In this document: positions 24,318 through 34,600 of the stretch, piece after piece | How positions within the stretch are numbered: the stretch's first letter is position 1 | Layout of the letters: every line of letters starts with the position of its first letter | NCBI RefSeq assembly: GCF_000143535.2 | Contig: NC_037320.1 | Location: 682,001-746,000 of the forward strand | DNA length: 64,000 nt | Source: Botrytis cinerea B05.10 | Taxonomy: Eukaryota; Ascomycota; Leotiomycetes; Helotiales; Sclerotiniaceae | Direction of reading: 5' to 3' | Made by a program: the position numbers and the translations under genes | The notes under the pieces: model-generated | The model's input: only the letters and a program-made list of their open reading frames with translations | What the model was told of the DNA's origin: nothing | The model's database searches: none

Positions 24318-25143
24318 GTGTTCACTGTAACACAGGCCTTCGATCTCATTCGGGGAAGTGGGGTGGAGGTGATAATTCTTGTGGGATGGACAATTATAAA
24401 AGGGGCATCTTTTGCACATATTCATGCATCGACGGAGTAACTGGGCGTTCACTGCATATGGTAGAGGAGTTTCACAGGATATTGCGCAACTGAGCAATGG
24501 TGCATAATCTGGACGGCGAGACAGATATTTTCCGAATATTTTACCTGTAGAATACAATAGCTTCAAGACAAACAAGAGAAATAATTACACACATAAACTC
24601 AATCCAACTCTGATGCCAAATAATGACGGGGCTTTCGAATGGCAAAGTACCATCGTTACCTGTCAGATATCCAGCCAAGTCGCCCTATGAGGTCAGAGTT
24701 GTTAGGATCGCACCTATTAGTCGCTCATATAACGTGGGAACTTGCTTACTAACACGCATCGCAGCATAAACTTCATAACAGCTGAAGGTCACCACCTTGC
24801 GCGATTTTATGCGCAAATTATGCAGCTCCAAACAGAATCGGTGAATCTTTAAATAGAACATAAATTAATAAATACCTCCACTGGTGTACCTACCTACCTA
24901 ATAATGTCAGCCCCTCAAATTTTATGTCCAACGCATAGAAACGCATAGACAAATCTCAACAACAGTACGTTGAATACTTATAAGGTAATAGGAAAAGGAG
25001 AACCAGGAATAAACGCACGCATTCTGGAGCGCCCCATACTGGATAGTTATATCGGGATCTTACAGTCCTCGTATAATCTTCCTCTCTCCCCCAGTCTTTC
25101 ATTCAATTACAGGTCCTTATTCTTCCTCATCAAGTCAGACAAT
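24318..25143. other. Intergenic region BRF1 / PCM1
   Basis: Holds the BRF1 3' end and the PCM1 promoter and leader. A tandem CTAC run lies near 24888-24902, and a CT-rich tract at 25080-25100 sits just before the PCM1 start. No extra gene is seen. Confidence 0.5.
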
Positions 25144-26813
25144 ATGGATGCCAAAATTCTCGAAGCTTCAAACAAGCACCCCAAACCTGCCGATCGGGTT
25201 TTCCAATATGGAACCGCGGGGTTTCGTATGAAGGCCAATCTTCTTGATTCGGTCGTCTTTCGCGTTGGTCTCGTCGCTGCTCTTCGATCGCGCAAACTGG
25301 GCGGTCAAACCATCGGAGTTATGATTACGGCGTCGCACAACCCACCTGAGGATAACGGTGTAAAGTTGGTTGATCCGATGGGCGAAATGTTGGAGAACAG
25401 TTGGGAGGCATACAGTACACAGTTGGCCAATGCGAAGAATGAGGATGTGGTAAACGTCTATCGCAAGTTGGAGAAGGATTTGAAAATAAACCCGGAAACT
25501 CCTGCGAGAGTTATTTATGCCAGAGATACTAGACCTTCGGGACCAAAATTGGTAGCGGCTCTTATCGATGCTCTTGAGGCGACGGGAACAGATTACACGG
25601 ATTACAAGTTGCTTACCACACCTCAATTGCATTATTTGACTAGATGCACGAACACTGAGGGTACACCACAAGCTTATGGAGATGTTAGTGAGGTTGGATA
25701 CTATGAGAAGTTGGCAAAGGCTTTCGAGAGAGCTATGAAGGGAAAGAAGGCTACTGGTTCAGTCACTGTCGATTGTGCCAATGGCGTTGGAGGTCCTAAA
25801 TTGGCTGAGTTGATCAAGTATCTACCAAAGGGAATTCTCGACATCAAAGTACTTAATGATGATGTTCTGAAGGCAGAGAGCTTAAACCACGAGGTCAGTA
25901 AAATCCATGGTGCTTGATTTCAGTCACTAATTTTTATATTTCACAGTGCGGTGCCGATTTCGTCAAGACCAAACAACGAGCTCCTCCTTCATCGAAAGCT
26001 GGAAACAATGATCGATGCTGCTCATTAGATGGAGATGCTGACAGAATCATTTATTATTTCAATGATGCCGATCATGGTTTCCGTCTATTGGATGGCGATA
26101 GAATTGCTACACTTGCAGCTTCATTCATTGGCGATCTTGCTAGAGAAGCTGGATTGGCAGATGAATTGAGAATCGGTGTCGTACAGACTGCTTACGCCAA
26201 TGGTGCTAGTACAAAGTATGTTGAGAAAACCTTGAAGCTTCCTGTCGTTTGTACTCCTACTGGTGTCAAATGGCTCCATCACGCGGCTACAAAATTCGAC
26301 GTTGGTGTTTACTTCGAAGCAAATGGCCACGGCACTGTGGTCTTCTCACAACAGGCTTTGAAAGTATTTGCTAGCACGACCCCAGAATCTCCTGCTCAGG
26401 CCAACGCCTTGGAGACTCTCCGTGCCCTCACTGATTTGATCAACCAAACTGTTGGAGATGCACTCTCTGATATGTTACTGGTTGAGACAATCCTCGCCCA
26501 CAAGTCTTGGACACCTAAAGAATGGGACTCTACCTACATTGACCTGCCCAATCGTCTTGTCCGAGTTGAAGTTGCCGATAGAAACGTATTCAAGACAACT
26601 GATGCTGAGAGAAAACTCGTCGAACCACAAGGTACACAACAACAAATCGATGCACTTGTCGCCAAATTCAAGGATGGTAGAAGTTTCGCAAGAGCAAGTG
26701 GTACGGAAGATGCTTTGAGAGTATATGCCGAAGCTGCCACAAGAAGTGAAGCTGATGATCTTGCAAGCAAGGTAGCTTCCTTGTGCAAGCTTGAGGGAAG
26801 CATCAAAGGCTAA
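25144..26813 (+). CDS. PCM1: Phosphoacetylglucosamine mutase (PCM1/AGM1)
   Basis: Converts GlcNAc-6-phosphate to GlcNAc-1-phosphate, the step before UDP-GlcNAc. It therefore feeds chitin, N-glycan and GPI synthesis in the cytosol. Exons 25144-25893 and 25947-26813 (53-nt intron, GTCAGT donor, TTCACAG acceptor) give 538 residues. Landmarks: the phosphoserine loop TASHNP with Ser64, the Mg-binding loop DGDADR (278-283), the sugar-binding loop EANGHG (374-379), and the phosphate-binding loop RASGTED (499-505). These are the four active-site segments of the alpha-D-phosphohexomutase superfamily in normal order and spacing. ATG 25144 starts the conserved MDAKILEASNKHPKP end; the frame is open upstream to 24970 without homology. 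Confidence 0.96.
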
Positions 26814-27514
26814 GCTCTTATGGTCACTAAGGGAGGACAATTGCGAGTGGAAGGATATTATGAATCACGAATATGCAACGCATACGAATACCAAAAATGG
26901 AGTTGAGACGATATGATAATACATGGGGAAAATACCCATGATTGATAGAGTTGATAGCAAGCATAACATTATTACAATTGATTTTTCATACTGAAAGGCT
27001 GTTTGTTTTGTTATCTTTTTCTATTTTCCATCTTCCACGTTCCGTCTTCCATCTCCCATCTTCCATTCTTCTTCCTGCTGTGTAGCCATTGTGATACCCA
27101 AGTACTTACTAGGTAATATCTGGGAAAGGTCCGTAATCTGATATCACGGCGGTTAATGTTTGATCGGACTAATGATGGGAGCTTTGGGGAGTTCGTGTGG
27201 GGTAAAACACGCACCATACCCCTTCCGGAGTTAAACATCAATGATGTCAAGACTCGTATCGATTTACGAGCATCTAGATGTAGATGGATAGGTGGATAGT
27301 CAATTGCCCCTCAATACACCTTTCTTGCCTTACATCATCATTTGGGGCTGTAAATACTAGGCAGGCACGAGTAGTACGTGATTTATAAATATATAATAAA
27401 TAGAAAAGGCAGGTAGGTATAGCCATTCCACGTCTCTTTCTCAATCCCATACTATCTATCCCCTCATCAACGTTCCTACCCAAATCATCATCACACTCAA
27501 GCACGTAGTACTTA
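26814..27514. other. Intergenic region PCM1 / NTF2-like gene
   Basis: No gene is recognised. An imperfect CTTCCATC-type tandem run occupies about 27010-27075. Confidence 0.55.
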
Positions 27515-28534
27515 ATGCGTTCCTCGCTGGCAAGATCTCTACAAAAGACATCTTCTGCTTCTACTTCTACATCTTCATCTGCGAGAAAGATTACTTTTGG
27601 AAGTAAAGTTACTACACCAATTTCGTACTTTGCTACACCTTCTTTCGATACATCAACACCAAGATCAATCTCATACACCAAGCACACAATCTTCAGCATG
27701 TCGTCAGGAATCCCCAGTGCCGATACCGTCCGTAGAGGCTCCAAGGATTCAGGCCGCAGGGGCTCGAAAGATTCGGGCATGGGAAGTAGATTGTATAGCA
27801 CGACTTCGGGCTCTGCGCATGCAAATTCGGGAAGTGTGGGCAAAGAGGGATTTGCTGAGTTGGGGATTCAGAATACGAATATTCAGACGGCACCGGGGGT
27901 GGAGTTGAATCGGAAACAGAAGGTCATTGTGGGGAGTGTTTTAGATGTATGGTTTTCTTTCTTTCCCTTTCTTTCCCTTGCCTTACCTGCTCTTCTTTCC
28001 AGTCTTCGTGCTCATTCTAAGAAACTAACGTCTCCCAAGCTCTTCGCAGGTCTTCCCTCCCTCGAAAAACTATCCCTTTGGTCTGACACTGCCGTCTTCG
28101 CCGATCAAATCACTAATGCTGAAGGACGCAAACAATATTCTGCTCAATGGTTCGGACTCAAAGCCGTTTGTAACAATATAGAACGTCTCGGACATGAGGT
28201 AACGAGTGCTGGAAATCCAATCGAGATGGATTTAAAGACAAAATATGTTTTAAAGGGGGGTATGTCACAGACTATTGAGAGTAAGGTGAGTATTTGGACG
28301 GAGGAACCGGGTGGAGAGGGAAAGATTACAAAGGTCCAGGATGCGTGGAATGGAAATGTGCCCAGTGATGGATTTTTTGTCAAGGTGAGTTTATCTTATC
28401 TTTCTGGTGGATGCCTTGGTGAGGGTAAAGTGAATTTTGCTAATGGTGGCGATGCGTAGGCACTTCGAAATCTTAATAGTGTGGTTGTCCCCGTTGTCGT
28501 TAGTGTGCCAAAGAATGATGGAGAGAATGCTTAG
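27515..28534 (+). CDS. NTF2/SnoaL-like fold conserved fungal protein
   Basis: Small conserved ascomycete protein of the NTF2-like type; function unknown. Three exons, 27515-27946, 28040-28384 and 28460-28534, give 283 residues. Residues 1-61 are Ser/Thr/Arg-rich without acids, like a mitochondrial presequence. An internal ATG at 27698 (MSSGIPS) could give a shorter form. The fold begins at about 130: VIVGSVLD, LFAGLPSLEKLSLW, TVFADQITNAEGRKQYSAQW, then KTKYVLKGG and ESKVSIWTEE. The last short exon codes ALRNLNSVVVPVVVSVPKND. The first intron (27947-28039, 93 nt, GTATGG donor, CCCAAG acceptor) is a multiple of three and lacks a stop. The second has GTGAGT and GCGTAG sites. It is tail to tail with the PEBP-like gene. 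Confidence 0.8.
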
Positions 28535-28997
28535 AAGGGCAATCAATGAATGAAGGGAAGGTTGCCCGATAGTGAGAGATAGGTATGGGACAGTGTGCAC
28601 GAACGAGTGTATAAGTTTATTGGTGTATGAGGGTATTATTAGTTTCTTGTTATGTTATGGGGTTATGGAGTTACGAGATTACGAGATTATGAGATTGAGG
28701 GGCAGCACTATACCTGAGTATAAATTATAAAATGATTTTGGTACAAATACTTCTCTTAAAACAGTGTGACAAACCTGCAGACCACTCAATATCGAGTTCC
28801 CCATGATCGAGGGAGAAGTTGGCTCGGATCAAATTGTCAGAGCAGTCAAGTGTCTCCAAAGATAATGTTCATGTATCTCGTCTTCATCTACAACAGGGGC
28901 TATGCATTAGATAGGAAATTATCATCTGAGAATGGAATACTTTCACCTATCCACCCTATATCCCCCACACCCCACACTCCACTCCCTTATCATCACA
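28535..28997. other. Short convergent 3' spacer
   Basis: About 460 bp between the convergent NTF2-like and PEBP-like stops. A run of GAGATTAC-like phrases lies near 28670-28697. Nothing else was recognised. Confidence 0.5.
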
Positions 28998-29750
28998 TCA
29001 CGCACTACTCACAAACCAATTCGCCGCCACCGGCTCCCCCACGCTCTCCACCACCGCCTTTAGCGAGAAATTAAATCTTGCCTCCGTCGTCTCTTCATAA
29101 TACGTTCCATTCGCCGCTTCCTCTCCCACGAAATAATTCGCCGGCTGCGCAAACATGTAGAATGCATAAGTGTGGTTTGTACTGTCGCGTGGTCGCGGCG
29201 CCGTGTATGCTGCTATGCTGTTGGTGGAGTTGAGGAAAAGGGGGTTGAGGGATGAGGAGGAGGATGAGGGTGCGAGAGTGTAGTTTCCTTGCCACCAGTG
29301 GAGGCGGGTGGTTGTGTTGGGAGCGAGTCCGGGAGTGAGAGTCGAGTATAGGGAGGCTGTGGTTACGTCGGAGGAGGGGATTGAGAGGTCGAGCATCAAT
29401 AGCATGTAGCTGGCGTTGGGGTTGGGGTTGGGGTTGAGGGGGGTGGTGAGGTAGATCGTGGGTTGGCTGGTTACGTCTAGGAGGTGTGAGAGGGAGTTGG
29501 GGTTTGGGGATTGGAGGGGTTTATTTTGTTTTATTTGGGGGGGGAGGGGTGGAATGGGATGAGATGAGATGAGATGAGATGCAGGGAGCGTACCAGAAGG
29601 ACTTATCCATTTTCCAGGCGTGACAGTTATATTTTGAAATGCAGACCCGATGTTACGCGATGTACTTGGCCAGCTATCAGCTGGTGTCTGGGCGCATGTG
29701 AGAGCTGCGCAAACTGTCGCTATCCCAAGAGGAAGAGTCGAGAGGCGCAT
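28998..29750 (-). CDS. Secreted PEBP-family-like protein
   Basis: Phosphatidylethanolamine-binding-protein-like fold with a secretion signal; ligand unknown. Exons 29750-29594 and 29476-28998 give 211 residues. Residues 1-20 form a signal peptide (hydrophobic core LPLGIATVCAALTCA). The PEBP signature is seen as SYMLLMLDLSIPSSD, then LHWWQGNY, then AYTAPRPRDSTNHTYAFYMFAQP, matching the family order xLxMxDPDxP, HW, YxPPxPxxGxHRY. The DPDAP and GxHR residues are altered (DLSIP, STNHTY). Many NxT/S sites suggest glycosylation. The 117-nt intron (29477-29593, GTACGC donor, CTCCTAG acceptor) is in frame and stop-free, so splicing cannot be proven by stops. It is called because it contains a microsatellite and low-complexity sequence absent from the family. 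Confidence 0.75.
   Translation of the reverse strand: MRLSTLPLGIATVCAALTCAQTPADSWPSTSRNIGSAFQNITVTPGKWISPSGTLPASHLISSHPIPPLPPQIKQNKPLQSPNPNSLSHLLDVTSQPTIYLTTPLNPNPNPNASYMLLMLDLSIPSSDVTTASLYSTLTPGLAPNTTTRLHWWQGNYTLAPSSSSSSLNPLFLNSTNSIAAYTAPRPRDSTNHTYAFYMFAQPANYFVGEEAANGTYYEETTEARFNFSLKAVVESVGEPVAANWFVSSA
29557..29582. repeat. Pentanucleotide microsatellite (GAGAT)n inside intron
   Basis: About five GAGAT units lie just inside the PEBP-like gene's intron near its 5' splice site. Length changes would alter the frame of an unspliced transcript. Confidence 0.85.
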
Positions 29751-31625
29751 TTTGTTTGACAGTTTTGTTTTTTTTTTGTTTTGTTTTTCTTCTTCTCGGA
29801 TTTGGTTCGTTTCTTCGTCGTGCTGCTTCGAGATAATATGTATGGTTCTCGGTTCTCGTGGGAAATAGAGCAGGATGGCGATGTTTTACTGGGGGAATTT
29901 GGGACGGGAGGTAATGAAATTCGAATGGGAAAACTTATCCATCTACCTACTCGAGCAGGGAAATACTTATTTACTTATGTAGGTATGTATGTATGTATGT
30001 AAGAGTGCCGGGTCCTCAATTTTGCGCTGATTGCTATATACCGAAAAAGCTGACGCAATTTCATCGAACAACTACCATTGATTCACCGCAACTCCACGGT
30101 CTGGATCCTTTTCTATCCCAAGATGTTATTGAATTCGACCTATCTATGTTGTTCTCCTTACGCATAGCAAATTCCTGTCGGGACCGAAGGGTCAAGCTAA
30201 GCCTGGCTAGCACTTTATATTATTAATTGCACGCTGACGCGGCCATTTCTCCGCATGGACTTGGACATCTAGTATCTCCGATGTGGAGCCGAGATTTCAC
30301 GATATATGTAGTTACGTATATCATCACTTTCGCAATATGGACCTGTTTATGAGAAGATTTCACCAGCGTCGTGAGAGTGTTTTTATCGGTGTTGTTTGTT
30401 TTTGTTTTGAGATGAGATGGAGAGTATATCTCACATCTGCTACCGAGATACCTGCTTCATATGGATAATCTATGGCCTTGGATTATATTTTTGCGCGCGT
30501 TTTAATTCGTGGTTTCCTTTTTTTTTATAGTTGGGGGAAGGAAGTTTGAGGGAGGAAGGTAAGGGGGGATTTTCGCTACGGAATCATAGATACGGTTGCT
30601 GGACGTGCTGGCGAGGTGGTCACTTATGGTTTGTTGATCGAGGTACATGTATACATACAGACATACATATATCGTTACGGTAATGGGAAAAGTTGAAAAT
30701 CGAAAATCAGAGAGAAAGGCTTGGAAGAGTTGGAAAAATTAAGGTGTGTTTCTTTGTCGTGGGGTGAGGTTGCTGTGGTGTGTCTTTCCGGTTGTGCATA
30801 TGGTCGGGAAAAGAGTGAACACGGGCTGCAGAACTATATGGGTATGTAAGAAGGTACTGTTTTTTGTATGCTAGATTGATGGATAGAGGTTTCTTGTTGT
30901 GATTATAGAGTTTTTGATTTTTATCACTGATGTAAGAAAATGATATCTTGGTATCTATTTGGACTTTTCATCAGATGCTAATATTGTTATGTTACTCAAA
31001 AGTATTTTGGGTTTCTGCACTGCATTGTCGAGTGATTCTTGTCTGCGAGTACGTTTTCTCCACAGAAGAAGCTTCGGACTATCATCCTTCTTGCTTGGAC
31101 TTTTGTGTTGAGCCTCTGAAATGCTTGGTGGTAAGCGAAGCACAGAGTGTGATATATATCGCAAAACTCATGGCTTATTGGTGAACACGATTATTCGCAG
31201 ATAGGTGACGGTTACAAAACAAGTATCAAAGATGTGTACTTGGCGAGAGGATTGCAGGTGATTGCTCTTGTAGACTGCCAATTCCCAATGCCATTAATTT
31301 TGGAGGTACATCCTCTAAATCAGCAATTTACTCTTCATACCTGGCAGAAACGCAGCTTTTCCTTGGCATATGAAAAGAAATACTCGATATTTTCTTTCGT
31401 GTCAGTTGCTTGTCTACTCAGACAAAGAATATAGCAACCATCTCATCCCAATCCATCACGATTCTTTCGAATTGCATTCAATAAAGAATCTCTATACCTG
31501 TTCCGGCAATACTCGTTAAAACCAAAAAGAAAATAATTCATAAAGAGCTCCGAATAATAAAATGTTATCCCTTGTCTGAAATCCATCGCCAAAGCATGTC
31601 GATTCTACCCATCAATATCATATAG
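29751..31625. other. Intergenic region, about 1.9 kb
   Basis: A head-to-head spacer between the minus-strand PEBP-like gene and the plus-strand phosphoesterase gene. T-rich runs lie near 29769-29800, and a GTAT array at about 29983-30001. No gene is recognised. Confidence 0.5.
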
Positions 31626-34600
31626 ATGCCAATTGAACTCGACGTTCTACGAGGAATCCGAACTCTCGCTGTTGTCATCGGAACTAGTGCAATATTACTA
31701 TTTATCCTCATCCTCATCATCAATATCATCAATATCATCACCATGTTTCCCAAAAGAGTCAATCCTGACAAGCGCAAAACGCGCCCTTGGGATCCTACCG
31801 CCGCTGTTAGGATAGATGATTTGCCAGAAGAAGGACAAGAGATAGTCAATCAAGGTAGACCCAAAAGAGTTAAGAGATATGAAACCAATCAAGCCAATGA
31901 GGGATTCGTGCTAGATTATAATCGTAATCGTGAAACAGCACAAAAATACAAGGGAAAGGGAAAAGCTTTTACTGGTGATGAGGAGATTGCGAGGAGGCAA
32001 TTGGAGCCTCTTTCTAGATTGAGACCAACACCTCTTGCGTTGTGGTCAGACAATCAGAAGCCGCCTCAGCACCCGCCACTAGGAGGCCCGTCAGGAGGTC
32101 CGCCAGGAGGTCCATCGGGACCTCCAGGACCCCCAGGACCAGATACTGGAAGAGGAAGAATGGGGAGAGCATTCAGACCTCCAAGAGGTCCAACAGGTTC
32201 TTCAGGACGAGGTACAGGAAGAGGGGTAACGCCCGCAGCGCCAGGAGCAGGCACAGGCATAGGCACAGGAAGAGGAACAACAAGTGCAGCGCCAAGACCA
32301 GTCACAGGCACAAGAGGGGGAACAAAGCCTGCAGCACCAGGAGCAGGTACAGGAAGAGGAATAAAACCTACATCTGCGCCATCCGGGCCTGGTACAGGCA
32401 CAGGAAGAGGTACAATACCTGCAGCGCCAGGACGGGGAACAAGCATAGGAAGAGGTACATCACCTGCAGCGCCAGGATGGGGAAGAGGAACTACACCTGC
32501 ACCACCAGGATGGGGAAGAGGAACTACACCTGCAGCACCAGGTCCAGTTACAGGCACAGGAAGAGGAGAGATGCTTCCGCCATCAGGGCGGGGAAGAGGA
32601 ACTACACCTGCACCACCAGGATGGGGAAGAGGAACTACACCTGCAGTACCAGGACCAGTCACAGGCATAGGAAGAGGAGAGATGCTTCCGCCATCAGGAC
32701 GGGGAAGAGGAACAACACCTGCAGCGCCAGGATGGGGAAGAGGAACTACACCTGCAGCACCAGGTCCAGTCACAGGCACAGGAAGAGGAGAGATGCTTCC
32801 GCCATCAGGACGGGGAAGAGGAACAACACCTGCAGCGCCAGGATGGGGAAGAGGAACTACACCTGCAGCACCAGGTCCAGTCACAGGCACAGGATTCACG
32901 TCGCCTCTGACTTCAGGTGTAACTTCCTCAGCATCGACAAAACCAGACCCAAGCAAAATATTTCCGGCCTATAGGCCCGCTAGTATCGACTTTTCGTTAC
33001 TAAATACAATGGGGAACACTGAATGGGCAATGGCAATTGCCCGTCAAAGGCAACTCGATGTTGATATCAATGCTTATGAGGTGGTGGCCACATTACATGT
33101 ACTAAATCTTCCTATTATCTTTGAGAAGTTTTCCAATCAATTCATGAGGAATCCGGATTTTAAAGACTATCGGTCTGGAGATACTGGGTGTCCTCACTGG
33201 TTCCTAGAAAACCTCAGGAGGGCACATCACGGCGAGCCAATTTTACCTTATGTAAGGCCCCCCCAAGAGGAATTCGATAGAGTCAAAATAGAAAGGACTA
33301 CCGAGAAAGGACGAGAGGCTATAATGGAAAGGGCCCGCGAATCAATGAAAAACGACGAGAAGCTCTGGCAAGGATTACAACCGTCTGCATCTAATACAAG
33401 TTTGTCTATCCCACCGGTTGTAACTACCTCAGTCCCGGTAGCACCTCTACCCAGCACTACAGCATCGACTTCGGGCATAGGAGCCAAAACTACTCTAGCT
33501 ACAGATAATGCAAGTATAGCAGCGGCACTCCATGGCTCATTTGGTCCAGCGCCTACAACAGCAGCTGCAAATATACCTGGAAACACTGCGATAGGAAGAA
33601 ATCCAATTCAAGATCGACAAGCAGTTGCTGATTATATCACAAGTTTGAAAACAGGGTTGATCACAGGTTCATTAGGTCAAGCGGGTGTTAAAAATCCGAC
33701 AACAGGATTGATCCCGGGTTCATCGAGTCAACCAGATCTTAAAAATCCGACAACAGGATTGATCCCGAGTTCATCGAGTCAACCAGATGTCAAAACTACA
33801 ACTGCACCGGCCGCCATCAATCCCTTCATTGCCGCCCCTAGACCTTCTACGACAACTAATCCAATCGCATCTATTCCAGCGACCCCAACTACCCCAGGTT
33901 TGGGGCTAGTCGGAGCGACGGGAAATAAATTAGGAGAATTATTACATGGTCTTATCAGTCCCTTAAGTAATACCAATGCTGCTGCCGAGGTACAGAAAGC
34001 TTTCGGTCCACCAAATGACCTCATCGTTCTTCCCCCCACAGTCAAGCAAAATATTCCGTTTCACTACGTTTCAGATTTACATCTCGAGCAGACGAACTAT
34101 GACAATTTTGACTTTAAGCCACGTGCTCCGTATTTGATCCTCGCCGGTGACATAGGTAATACTGATCCAGCAAGTGAGACTAAATATCGGGGATTTCTAG
34201 CTAGAATGTGTGCCAAACCAGAACTCAAACGAATTTTTCTCGTAGCAGGAAATAGAGATTTCTGGCCATCCAATAGGACTACAGTGAACGGGACATTGAA
34301 AATGCTTAGAGGCTTTACAAAACATCCAGATACATTGGGAAAACTGGTGTTCATGGAGAACGACGGCTTTGTCATTCAGGAGAATGGAGGCAAGGTTGTA
34401 ATACTGGGCTGTACGTTGTGGACTGAAAGGCGGGGAGCTGGAGGTCATGAGCCTAGTGATCAAAACAATCTGCAAAGAACTGCGAGGCATCACGCATCTT
34501 GTGAATGGATCAGGAATGAAACGAAAAGAATTAGAGACGATCCAAAGGAAGTTGAAACACGTATACTTATTATAACGCACATGCCACCTTCTAAGAGCGG

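Noticed and set aside
23735..24575. Minus-strand frames over the BRF1 3' end
   Set aside because: Antisense shadows of the acidic BRF1 tail, whose biased codons keep the reverse frames open.
32066..32956. 296-codon antisense open frame, collagen-like
   Set aside because: It lies wholly within the coding minisatellite of the phosphoesterase gene and is explained by repeat units divisible by three. It has no independent start or domain.
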